DNA of 64,000 nt, taken from the NCBI GenBank assembly GCA_963580455.1, contig OY756961.1:13249001-13313000 (forward strand), read 5' to 3'. Shown piece after piece: positions 12,501 through 22,200 of this stretch. This DNA is from Euonymus europaeus. Its lineage: Eukaryota; Streptophyta; Magnoliopsida; Celastrales; Celastraceae. The notes beneath the pieces are model-generated. The model ran no database searches, was not told the origin of the DNA, and saw only the letters and a list, made by a program, of their open reading frames with translations. Positions within the stretch are counted from its first letter, which is position 1; each line of letters opens with the position of its first letter. Both the position numbers and the translations under genes were made by a program.

Positions 12501-14361
12501 TTTCATAGTCCGAAGTTGCTCAACTCTCTCTATGGAGGAGCTTTTAATGGTTTTGTCTATTTGTCATAGAAAGTTGGTGTTTTGGCATCAATATAATGTA
12601 GGAAGCTTATACTCGTAAAATTTGACATAGAAGAACAAGAAAAAGTCTATCCCGAGAACCTTTGATAGTTCGGAGTTGCGCAACTCTCTCTATGGGGGAG
12701 TTTTTAACGGTTTTATCTATTTGTCATAGAAAGTTGGTGTTTTGGCATCGAAATAATGTAGCAAGCTTATACTCGTAAAATTTGACATAGAAGAACAATA
12801 AAAATTGTACACCGAGCAACTTTGATGATCCAAAGTCGCTCAACAATCTCTATTGAAGAGCTTTTAACGGTTTTGTCCATTTGTCATAGAAAGTTGGTGT
12901 TTTGGCATCAAAATAATGTAGGAAGCTTATACTCGTAAAAGTTCACAAAGAAGAACAAAAAAAATATATACCGAGCAACTTTGATAGTCCGAAGTTGCTC
13001 AACTCTCTCTATGGAGGAGCTTTTAACGGTTTTGTCTATTGGTCAGAGAAAGTTGGTGTTTTGGCATCGAAATAATCTAGGAAGCTTATACTCGTAAAAC
13101 TTGACATAGAAGAACAATAAAAAGTCTATCCCGAGCAACTTTGATAGTCCGCAGTTGCTCAACTCTCTCTATGAGGAAGCTTTTAACGGTTTTGTCTATT
13201 TGTCATAGAAAGTTGGTGTTTTGCCATCGAAATAATCTAGGAAGCTTATACTCGTAAAATTTGATGTAGAAGAACAATAAAAAGTCTATCCCAAGCAACT
13301 TTCATAGTCCGAAGTTGCTCAACTCTCTCTATGGGGGAGCTTTTAACGGTTTTGTCCATTTGTCATAGAAAGTTGGTGTTTTGCCATCAATATAATGTAG
13401 GAAGCTTATACTCGTAAAATTTGACATAGAAGAAGAATAAAAAGTCTATCCCGAGCAACTTTCATAGTCCGAAGTTGCTCAACTCTCTCTATGGAGGAGC
13501 TTTTAACGGTTTTGTCCATTTGTCAAAGAAATTTGGTGTTTTAACATCGAAATAATCTAGGAAGCTTATACTCATAAAATTTGACATATAGGAACAATAA
13601 AAAGTGTACACCGAGCAACTTTGATGGTCCGAAGTTGCTCAACTCTCTCTATGGAGGAGCTTTTAACGGTTTTCTTTATTTGTCATAGAAAGTTGGTGTT
13701 TTGGCATCGAAATAATCTTGGAAGCTTATACTCGTAAAACTTGAAATAGAAGAACAAGAAAAAGTCTATCCAGAGAACCTTTGATAGTTCGGAGTTGCTC
13801 AACTCTCTCTATGGAGGAGCTTTTAACGGTTTTATCTATTTGTCATAGAAAGTTGGTGTTTTGTCATCGAAATAATGTAGGAAGCTTATACTCGTAAAAG
13901 TTGACAAAGAAGAACAAAAAAAATTATATACCAAGCAACTTTGATAGTCCGAAGTTGCTCAACTCTCTCTATGGAGGAGCTTTTAACGGTTTTGTCTATT
14001 GGTCATAGAAAGTTGGTGTTTTGGCATCGAAATAATGTAGGAAGCTTATACTCGTAAAACTTGACATAGAAGAACAATAAAAAGTCTATCCCGAGCAACT
14101 TTGATAGTCCGAAGTTGCTCAACTCTCTCTATGGAGGGGCTTTTAACGGTTTTGTCCATTTGTAATAGAAAGTTGGGGTTTTGGCATCCATATAATGTAG
14201 GAAGCTTATACTCGTAAAATTTCACATAGAAGAACAATAAAAAGTCTATCCCGAGCAACTTTCATAGTCCGAAGTTGCTCAACTCTCTCTATGGAGGAGC
14301 TTTTAATGGTTTTGTCCATTTGTCATAGAAAGTTGGTGTTTTGGCATCAATATAATGTAGG
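9565..14361. repeat. 4.8-kb block (30 monomers), copy 2
   Basis: Tandem copy of 4769-9564. The left junction falls at the HindIII site at 9565. Left of it the sequence reads AATGTAGG while copy 1 is preceded by AATCTTGG, so the two flanks differ. The right junction is at 14362, where the next monomer is an E-like one. The copies look nearly identical by eye. Visible differences include CTATGGGGAAGC near 10452 against CTATGACGAAGC in copy 1, and GGGGTTTTGGC near 14175 against GGTGTTTTGGC. Confidence 0.9.
10045..11483. repeat. 9-monomer HOR inside block copy 2
   Basis: A 1439-bp unit with class order D, T, V, D, T, C-like, acGTAG-type, G, E. It corresponds to 5249-6687 in the first block. The first D monomer has the 1-bp T deletion. 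A truncated further unit follows from 11484 to about 12420, as 6688-7625 does in the first block. Confidence 0.88.
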
Positions 14362-16900
14362 AAGCTTATACTCGTAAAATTTGACATAGAAGAACAAGAA
14401 AAAGTCTATCCCGAGAACCTTTGATAGTTCGGAGTTGCTCAACTCTCTCTATGGGGGAGTTTTTAACGGTTTTATCTATTTGTCATAGAAAGTTGGTGTT
14501 TTGGCATCGAAATAATGTAGGAAGCTTATACTCGTAAAATTTGACATAGAAGAACAATAAAAATTGTACACCGAGCAACTTCGATGATCCAAAGTCGCTC
14601 AACACTCTCTATTGAAGAGCTTTTAACGGTTTTGTCCATTTGTCATAGAAAGTTGGTGTTTTGGCATCAATATAATGTAGGAAGCTTATACTCGTAAAAG
14701 TTGACAAAGAAGAACAATAAAAAGTATATCCCGTGCAACTTTGATAGTCCGAAGTTGCTCAACTCTCTCTATGGAGTAGCTTTTAACGGTTTTGTCTATT
14801 TGTCATAGAAAGTTGGTGTTTTGTCATCGAAATAATCTAGGAAGCTTATACTCGTAAAATTTGACGTAGAAGAACAATAAAAAGTCTATCCCGAGCAACT
14901 TTAATAGTTCGGAGTTGCTCAACTCTTTCTATGGAGGAGCTTTTAACGGTTTTGTCCATTTGTCATAGAAAGTTGACGTTTTGGCATCGAAATAATGTAG
15001 GAAGCTTATACTCGTAAAATTTGACATAGAAGAACAATAAAAAGTCTATCCCGAGCAACTTTCATAGTCCGAAGTTGCTCAACTCTCTCTATGGTGGAGC
15101 TTTTAACAGTTTTGTCCATTTGTCATAGAAAGTTGGTGTTTTAGCATCAATATAATGTAGGAAGCTTATACTCGTAAAATTTGACATAGAAGAACAATAA
15201 AAAGTCTATCCCGAGAACCTTTGATACTCCGAAGTTGCTCAACTCTCTCTATGGAGGAGCTTTTAATGGTTTTGTCCATTTGTCATAGAAAGTTGGTGTT
15301 TTGGCATCAATATAATGTAGGAAGCTTATACTCGTAAAATTTGACATAGAAGAACAAGAAAAAGTCTATCCCGAGAACCTTTGATAGTTCGGAGTTGCTC
15401 AACTCTCTCTATGGGGGAGTTTTTAACGGTTTTATCTATTTGTCATAGAAAGTTGGTGTTTTGGCATCGAAATAATGTAGGAAGCTTATACTCGTAAAAT
15501 TTGACATAGAAGAACAATAAAAATTGTACACCGAGCAACTTTGATGATCCAAAGTCGCTCAACACTCTCTATTGAAGAGCTTTTAACGGTTTTGTCCATT
15601 TGTCATAGAAAGTTGGTGTTTTGGCATCAAAATAATGTAGGAAGCTTATACTCGTAAAAGTTGACAAAGAAGAACAATAAAAAGTATATCCCGTGCAACT
15701 TTGATAGTCCGAAGTTGCTCAACTCTCTCTATGGAGTAGCTTTTAACGGTCTTGTCTATTTGTCATAGAAAGTTGGTGTTTTGTCATCGAAATAATCTAG
15801 GAAGCTTATACTCGTAAAATTTGACGTAGAAGAACAATAAAAAGTCTATCCCGAGCAACTTTAATAGTTCGGAGTTGCTCAACTCTTTCTATGGAGGAGC
15901 TTTTAACGGTTTTGTCCATTTGTCATAGAAAGTTGACGTTTTGGCATCGAAATAATGTAGGAAGCTTATACTCGTAAAATTTGACATAGAAGAACAATAA
16001 AAAGTCTATCCCGAGCAACTTTCATAGTCCGAAGTTGCTCAACTCTCTCTATGGTCGAGCTTTTAACAGTTTTGTCCATTTGTCATAGAAAGTTGGTGTT
16101 TTAGCATCAATATAATGTAGGAAGCTTATACTCGTAAAATTTGACATAGAAGAACAATAAAAAGTCTATCCCGAGCAACTTTCATAGTCCGAAGTTGCTC
16201 AACTCTCTCTATGGAGGAGCTTTTAACGGTTTTCTTTATTTATCATAGAAAGTTGTTGTTTTGGCATCAATATAATGTAGGAAGCTTATACTCGTAAAAT
16301 TTCACATAGAAGAAAAATAAAAAGTCTATCCCGAGCAACTTTGATAGTTCGGAGTTGCTCAACTCTTTCTATGGAGGAGCTTTTAACGGTTTTGTCCATT
16401 TGTCAAAGAAAGTTGGTGTTTTAGCATCGAAATAATCTAGGAAGCTTATACTCATAAAATTTGACATATAGGAACAATAAAAAGTGTACACCGAGCAACT
16501 TTGATGGTCCGAAGTTGCTCAACTCTCTTTATGAAGGAGCTTTTAACGGTTTTCTTCATTTGTCATAGAAAGTTGGTGTTTTGGCATAGAAATAATCTTG
16601 GAAGCTTATACTCGTAAAACTTGAAATAGAAGAACAAGAAAAAGTCTATCCCGAGAACCTTTGATAGTTCGGAGTTGCTCAACTCTCTCTATGGAGGAGC
16701 TTTTAACGGTTTTGTCTATTGGTCATAGAAAGTTGGTGTTTTGGCATCGAAATAATCTAGGAAGCTTATACTCGTAAAACTTGACATAGAAGAACAATAA
16801 AAAGTCTATCCCGAGCAACTTTGATAGTCCGCAGTTGCTCAACTCTCTCTATGGAGGAGCTTTTAACGGTTTTGTCTATTTGTCATAGAAAGTTGGTGTT
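14341..16900. repeat. 16-monomer block (2560 bp), copy 1
   Basis: A 2560-bp block repeated exactly one block length downstream. Rare markers shared at 2560-bp spacing include TTTCTTTATTTATCATAG (16232 and 18792), AGAAGAAAAATAAAAAG (16310 and 18870) and GTTGACGTTTTGG (14973 and 17533). The first 960 bp (six monomers from 14362: E-like, D, T, acGTAG-type and two M-like monomers) is repeated once within the block from 15322, so a 6-monomer HOR is nested in the 16-monomer one. An E-like monomer with GGGGGAGTTTTTAACGG opens each 960-bp unit. Confidence 0.88.
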
Positions 16901-19460
16901 TTGGCATCAATATAATGTAGGAAGCTTATACTCGTAAAATTTGACATAGAAGAACAAGAAAAAGTCTATCCCGAGAACCTTTGATAGTTCGGAGTTGCTC
17001 AACTCTCTCTATGGGGGAGTTTTTAACGGTTTTATCTATTTGTCATAGAAAGTTGGTGTTTTGGCATCGAAATAATGTAGGAAGCTTATACTCGTAAAAT
17101 TTGACATAGAAGAACAATAAAAATTGTACACCGAGCAACTTTGATGATCCAAAGTCGCTCAACACTCTCTATTGAAGAGCTTTTAACGGTTTTGTCCATT
17201 TGTCATAGAAAGTTGGTGTTTTGGCATCAAAATAATGTAGGAAGCTTATACTCGTAAAAGTTGACAAAGAAGAACAATAAAAAGTATATCCCGTGCAACT
17301 TTGATAGTCCGAAGTTGCTCAACTCTCTCTATGGAGTAGCTTTTAACGGTTTTGTCTATTTGTCATAGAAAGTTGGTGTTTTGTCATCGAAATAATCTAG
17401 GAAGCTTATACTCGTAAAATTTGACGTAGAAGAACAATAAAAAGTCTATCCCGAGCAACTTTAATAGTTCGGAGTTGCTCAACTCTTTCTATGGAGGAGC
17501 TTTTAACGGTTTTGTCCATTTGTCATAGAAAGTTGACGTTTTGGCATCGAAATAATGTAGGAAGCTTATACTCGTAAAATTTGACATAGAAGAACAATAA
17601 AAAGTCTATCCCGAGCAACTTTCATAGTCCGAAGTTGCTCAACTCTCTCTATGGTGGAGCTTTTAACAGTTTTGTCCATTTGTCATAGAAAGTTGGTGTT
17701 TTAGCATCAATATAATGTAGGAAGCTTATACTCGTAAAATTTGACATAGAAGAACAATAAAAAGTCTATCCCGAGAACCTTTGATAGTCCGAAGTTGCTC
17801 AACTCTCTCTATGGAGGAGCTTTTAATGGTTTTGTCCATTTGTCATAGAAAGTTGGTGTTTTGGCATCAATATAATGTAGGAAGCTTATACTCGTAAAAT
17901 TTGACATAGAAGAACAAGAAAAAGTCTATCCCGAGAACCTTTGATAGTTCGGAGTTGCTCAACTCTCTCTATGGGGGAGTTTTTAACGGTTTTATCTATT
18001 TGTCATAGAAAGTTGGTGTTTTGGCATCGAAATAATGTAGGAAGCTTATACTCGTAAAATTTGACATAGAAGAACAATAAAAATTGTACACCGAGCAACT
18101 TTGATGATCCAAAGTCGCTCAACACTCTCTATTGAAGAGCTTTTAACGGTTTTGTCCATTTGTCATAGAAAGTTGGTGTTTTGGCATCAAAATAATGTAG
18201 GAAGCTTATACTCGTAAAAGTTGACAAAGAAGAACAATAAAAAGTATATCCCGTGCAACTTTGATAGTCCGAAGTTGCTCAACTCTCTCTATGGAGTAGC
18301 TTTTAACGGTTTTGTCTATTTGTCATAGAAAGTTGGTGTTTTGTCATCGAAATAATCTAGGAAGCTTATACTCGTAAAATTTGACGTAGAAGAACAATAA
18401 AAAGTCTATCCCGAGCAACTTTAATAGTTCGGAGTTGCTCAACTCTTTCTATGGAGGAGCTTTTAACGGTTTTGTCCATTTGTCATAGAAAGTTGACGTT
18501 TTGGCATCGAAATAATGTAGGAAGCTTATACTCGTAAAATTTGACATAGAAGAACAATAAAAAGTCTATCCCGAGCAACTTTCATAGTCCGAAGTTGCTC
18601 AACTCTCTCTATGGTGGAGCTTTTAACAGTTTTGTCCATTTGTCATAGAAAGTTGGTGTTTTAGCATCAATATAATGTAGGAAGCTTATACTCGTAAAAT
18701 TTGACATAGAAGAACAATAAAAAGTCTATCCCGAGCAACTTTCATAGTCCGAAGTTGCTCAACTCTCTCTATGGAGGAGCTTTTAACGGTTTTCTTTATT
18801 TATCATAGAAAGTTGTTGTTTTGGCATCAATATAATGTAGGAAGCTTATACTCGTAAAATTTCACATAGAAGAAAAATAAAAAGTCTATCCCGAGCAACT
18901 TTGATAGTTCGGAGTTGCTCAACTCTTTCTATGGAGGAGCTTTTAACGGTTTTGTCCATTTGTCAAAGAAAGTTGGTGTTTTAGCATCGAAATAATCTAG
19001 GAAGCTTATACTCATAAAATTTGACATATAGGAACAATAAAAAGTGTACACCGAGCAACTTTGATGGTCCGAAGTTGCTCAACTCTCTTTATGAAGGAGC
19101 TTTTAACGGTTTTCTTCATTTGTCATAGAAAGTTGGTGTTTTGGCATAGAAATAATCTTGGAAGCTTATACTCGTAAAACATGAAATAGAAGAACAAGAA
19201 AAAGTCTATCCCGAGAACCTTTGATAGTTCGGAGTTGCTCAACTCTCTCTATGGAGGAGCTTTTAACGGTTTTGTCTATTGGTCATAGAAAGTTGGTGTT
19301 TTGGCATCGAAATAATCTAGGAAGCTTATACTCGTAAAACTTGACATAGAAGAACAATAAAAAGTCTATCCCGAGCAACTTTGATAGTCCGCAGTTGCTC
19401 AACTCTCTCTATGGAGGAGCTTTTAACGGTTTTGTCTATTTGTCATAGAAAGTTGGTGTT
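16901..19460. repeat. 16-monomer block (2560 bp), copy 2
   Basis: Tandem copy of 14341-16900 with only a few visible differences, such as AAAACATGAAATAG near 19177 against AAAACTTGAAATAG in copy 1, and GAGAACCTTTGATAGTCC near 17771 against GAGAACCTTTGATACTCC in copy 1. Its last monomers (E/K hybrid, P) run straight into the 13-monomer array. The right end is placed near 19460, where CATCGAAATAATCTAGG replaces CATCAATATAATGTAGG. Confidence 0.85.
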
Positions 19461-20121
19461 TTGGCATCGAAATAATCTAGGAAGCTTATACTCGTAAAAT
19501 TTGATGTAGAAGAACAATAAAAAGTCTATCCCGAGCAACTTTCATAGTCCGAAGTTGCTCAACTCTCTCTATGGAGGAGCTTTTAACGGTTTTGTCCATT
19601 TGTCATAGAAAGTTGTTGTTTTGGCATCAATATAATGTAGGAAGCTTATATTCGTAAAATTTCACATAGAAGAACAATAAAAAGTCTATCCCGAGCAACT
19701 TTCATAGTCCGAAGTTGCTCAACTCTCTCTATGGAGGAGCTTTTAACGGTTTTGTCCATTTGTCAAAGAAAGTTGGTGTTTTAGCATCGAAATAATCTAG
19801 GAAGCTTATACTCATAAAATTTGACATATAGGAACAATAAAAAGTGTACACCGAGCAACTTTGATGGTCCGAAGTTGCTCAACTCTCTCTATGGAGGAGC
19901 TTTTAACGGTTTTCTTCATTTGTCATAGAAAGTTGGTGTTTTGGCATCGAAATAATCTAGGAAGGTTATGCTCGTAAAACTTGAAATAGAAGAACAAGAA
20001 AAAGTCTATCCCGAGAACCTTTGATAGTTCGGAGTTGCTCAACTCTCTCTATGGAGGAGCTTTTAACGGTTTTATATATTTGTCATAGAAAGTTGGTGTT
20101 TTGGCATCGAAATAATGTAGG
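19215..20121. repeat. 13-monomer HOR, partial leading unit
   Basis: This is the right end of a 13-monomer unit: the right half of K, then P, V2, C, G2 and E2. The joining monomer at 19162-19321 has an E left part (GAGAACCTTTGATAGTTCGG) and a K right part (CTATTGGTCATAG), so the unit begins inside a chimeric monomer. It overlaps the end of the 16-monomer block, which shares the E/K hybrid and the following P monomer. Confidence 0.8.
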
Positions 20122-20280
20122 AAGCTTATACTCGTAAAATTTGACATAGAAGAACAATAAAAATTGTACACCGAGCAACTTTGATGATCCAAAGTCGCTC
20201 AACACTCTCTATTGAAGAGCTTTTAACGGTTTGTCCATTTGTCATAGAAAGTTGGTGTTTTGGCATCAAAATAATGTAGG
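20122..20280. repeat. Monomer class D (159-bp form)
   Basis: Marked by AAAAATTGTACACC, a loop reading TGATGATCCA, a right dyad arm changed to AAGTCGCTC, ACACTCTCTATTGAAGAGC, and CATCAAAATAATG. It is the most diverged class. This copy lacks one T in AACGGTTTGTCC. The 159-bp form occurs only left of about 24.4 kb; D monomers to the right are full length. Confidence 0.9.
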
Positions 20281-20440
20281 AAGCTTATACTCGTAAAAGT
20301 TGACAAAGAAGAACAATAAAAAGTATATCCCGTGCAACTTTGATAGTCCGAAGTTGCTCAACTCTCTCTATGGAGGAGCTTTTAACGGTTTTGTCTATTT
20401 GTCATAGAAAGTAGGTGTTTTGGCATCGAAATAATCTTGG
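20281..20440. repeat. Monomer class T
   Basis: Marked by GTTGACAAAGAAG, TATATCCCGTGC (which puts one mismatch in the left dyad arm: GTGCAACTT), and often GTAGGTGTTTTGG with AATCTTGG at the end. It normally follows D. Confidence 0.88.
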
Positions 20441-20600
20441 AAGCTTATACTCGTAAAATTTGATGTAGAAGAACAATAAAAAGTCTATCCCGAGCAACTT
20501 TGATAGTCCGAAGTTGCTCAACTCTCTCTATGGAGGAGCTTTTAACGGTTTTGTCCATTTGTCATAGAAAGTTGGTGTTTTGGCATCCATATAATGTAGG
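20441..20600. repeat. Monomer class V
   Basis: Marked by TTTGATGTAGAAG, with an intact dyad and a CATCCATATAATG end. It follows T in the 9-, 11- and 13-monomer units. Confidence 0.85.
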
Positions 20601-20760
20601 AAGCTTATACTCGTAAAATTTGACATAGAAGAACAATAAAAAGTCTATCCCGAGCAACTTTCATAGTCCGAAGTTGCTCAACTCTCTCTAAGGAGGAGCT
20701 TTTAACGGTTTTGTCCATTTGTCATAGAAAGTTGGTGTTTTGGCATCAATATAATGTAGG
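20601..20760. repeat. Monomer class M
   Basis: Marked by TTTGACATAG, loop start TCATAGTCCG, and CTCTCTAAGGAGGAG where other classes read CTCTCTATGGAGGAG. The dyad arms are intact. Confidence 0.85.
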
Positions 20761-20920
20761 AAGCTCATACTCGTAAAATTTCACATAGAAGAACAATAAA
20801 AAGTCTATCCCGAGCAACTTTGATAGTTCGGAGTTGCTCAACTCTTTCTATGGAGGAGCTTTTAACTGTTTTGTCCATTTGTCAAAGAAAGTTGGTGTTT
20901 TAGCATCGAAATAATCTAGG
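20761..20920. repeat. Monomer class C' (C left, TTCGG middle)
   Basis: Marked by TTTCACATAG, TGATAGTTCG followed by GAGTTGCTC (one mismatch in the right dyad arm), CTCTTTCTATGG, TTAACTGTTTTG, and CAAAGAAAG with TTTTAGCATCG. The HindIII site is mutated in this copy (AAGCTC at 20761). It always precedes G. Confidence 0.85.
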
Positions 20921-21080
20921 AAGCTTATACTCATAAAATTTGACATATAGGAACAATAAAAAGTGTACACCGAGCAACTTTGATGGTCCGAAGTTGCTCA
21001 ACTCTCTTTATGGAGGAGCTTTTAACGGTTTTCTTCATTTGTCATAGAAAGTTGGTGTTTTGGCATCGAAATAATCTTGG
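20921..21080. repeat. Monomer class G
   Basis: Marked by CTCATAAAATTTGACATATAGG, the 8-bp palindrome GTGTACAC, loop TGATGGTCCG with both dyad arms intact, CTCTTTATGG, and TTTTCTTCATTTG. It nearly always follows a monomer ending in TTTTAGCATCG. Confidence 0.87.
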
Positions 21081-21240
21081 AAGCTTATACTCGTAAAACT
21101 TGAAATAGAAGAACAAGAAAAAGTCTATCCCGAGAACCTTTGATAGTTCGGAGTTGCTCAACTCTCTCTATGGAGGAGCTTTTAACAGTTTTATCTATTT
21201 GTCATAGAAAGTTGGTGTTTTGGCATCGAAATAATGTAGG
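21081..21240. repeat. Monomer class E
   Basis: Marked by AACTTGAAATAG, AACAAGAAAAAG, and a left dyad arm changed to GAGAACCTT facing GAGTTGCTC. Three of nine positions no longer pair, the most damaged dyad of any class. The right part has ATCTATTTG. Confidence 0.88.
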
Positions 21241-21400
21241 AAGCTTATACTCGTAAAAGTTGACAAAGAAGAACAAAAAAAATTATATACCGAGCAACTT
21301 TGATAGTCCGAAGTTGCTCAACTCTCTCTATGGAGGAGCTTTTAACGGTTTTGTCTATTGGTCATAGAAAGTTGGTGTTTTGGCATCGAAATAATCTAGG
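21241..21400. repeat. Monomer class K
   Basis: Marked by GTTGACAAAG, an A8 run, TTATATACCGAGC, an intact dyad, and GTCTATTGGTCATAG in the right part. The A8 tract is the longest homopolymer common in the array and could bend DNA, which is inference only. Confidence 0.88.
21292..21319. other. Representative 9-bp inverted repeat (dyad) in a K monomer
   Basis: GAGCAACTT at 21292-21300 and AAGTTGCTC at 21311-21319 are perfect reverse complements separated by the 10-bp loop TGATAGTCCG. The same dyad sits at the same place in every monomer of classes V, M, V2, C, G, G2 and K. It carries one mismatch in D, T, C' and P and three in E. It could form a stem-loop in a transcript, a small cruciform, or a two-fold symmetric protein site. 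None of these is shown by the sequence. Confidence 0.85.
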
Positions 21401-21560
21401 AAGCTTATACTCGTAAAACTTGACATAGAAGAACAATAAAAAGTCTATCCCGAGCAACTTTGATAGTCCGCAGTTCCTCAACTCTCTCTATGGAGGAGCT
21501 TTTAACGGTTTTGTCTATTTGTCATAGAAAGTTGGTGTTTTGGCATCGAAATAATCTAGG
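21401..21560. repeat. Monomer class P
   Basis: Marked by AACTTGACATAG and CAGTTGCTC, where C replaces A at the first base of the right dyad arm (one mismatch). This copy has GCAGTTCCTCAAC, a further private change. It follows K. Confidence 0.85.
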
Positions 21561-21720
21561 AAGCTTATACTCGTAAAATTTGATGTAGAAGAACAATAAA
21601 AAGTCTATCCCGAGCAACTTTCATAGTCCGAAGTTGCTCAACTCTCTCTATGGAGGAGCTTTTAACGGTTTTGTCCATTTGTCATAGAAAGTTGTTGGTT
21701 TGGCATCAATATAATGTAGG
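21561..21720. repeat. Monomer class V2
   Basis: Marked by TTTGATGTAG with loop start TCATAGTCCG and an intact dyad. The end reads GTTGTTGGTTTGGCATCAATATAATG, given here as its key variant GTTGTTGGTTTGG. It differs from V by the loop and the end. Confidence 0.82.
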
Positions 21721-21880
21721 AAGCTTATACTCGTAAAATTTCACATAGAAGAACAATAAAAAGTCTATCCCGAGCAACTTTCATAGTCCGAAGTTGCTCA
21801 ACTCTCTCTATGGAGGAGCTTTTAACGGTTTTGTCCATTTGTCAAAGAAAGTTGGTGTTTTAGCATCGAAATAATCTAGG
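21721..21880. repeat. Monomer class C
   Basis: Marked by TTTCACATAG, an intact dyad with loop start TCATAGTCCG, CTCTCTATGG, and a right end CAAAGAAAG plus TTTTAGCATCG. It precedes G2. Confidence 0.85.
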
Positions 21881-22040
21881 AAGCTTATACTCATAAAATT
21901 TGACATATAGGAACAATAAAAATTGTACACCGAGCAACTTTGATGGTCCGAAGTTGCTCAACTCTCTCTATGGAGGAGCTTTTAACGGTTTTCTTCATTT
22001 GTCATAGAAAGTTTGTGTTTTGGCATCGAAATAATCTAGG
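21881..22040. repeat. Monomer class G2
   Basis: Like G, but with CTCTCTATGG instead of CTCTTTATGG and AATCTAGG instead of AATCTTGG at the end. The dyad arms are intact. This copy has AAAATTGTACACC instead of AAAAGTGTACACC. Confidence 0.82.
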
Positions 22041-22200
22041 AAGCTTATACTCGTAAAACTTGAAATAGAAGAACAAGAAAATGTCTTTCCCGAGAACCTT
22101 TGATAGTTCGGAGTTGCTCAACTCTCTCTATGGAGAAGCTTTTAACGGTTTTATATATTTGTCATAGAAAGTTGGTGTTTTGGCATCGAAATAATGTAGG
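22041..22200. repeat. Monomer class E2
   Basis: Like E, with the three-mismatch dyad, but with ATATATTTG in the right part where E has ATCTATTTG. It closes the 13-monomer unit and precedes D. Confidence 0.83.

Larger units (their letters stand above)
20122..22200. repeat. 13-monomer HOR, reference unit
   Basis: A 2079-bp unit of 13 distinct monomers in the order D, T, V, M, C', G, E, K, P, V2, C, G2, E2. It is followed directly by a second full unit and most of a third. Diagnostic variants return about 2079 bp apart, such as CATCCATATAATG near 20584, 22663 and 24741. It is one base shorter than 13 x 160 because its D monomer is 159 bp. I use it as the reference for naming classes elsewhere in the window. 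Confidence 0.93.

Noticed and set aside
4769..14361. Assembly artefact behind the near-identical blocks
   Set aside because: Private single-base differences between copies and different flanks favour real duplications. Raw long reads would be needed to exclude it fully.
20122..20280. Ancestral sub-repeat in the monomer (TTGACATAGAAG near position 19 and TTGTCATAGAAAG about 100 bp later)
   Set aside because: The likeness is about 11 bases and does not extend. The rest of the two halves shows no similarity, so chance is an adequate explanation.
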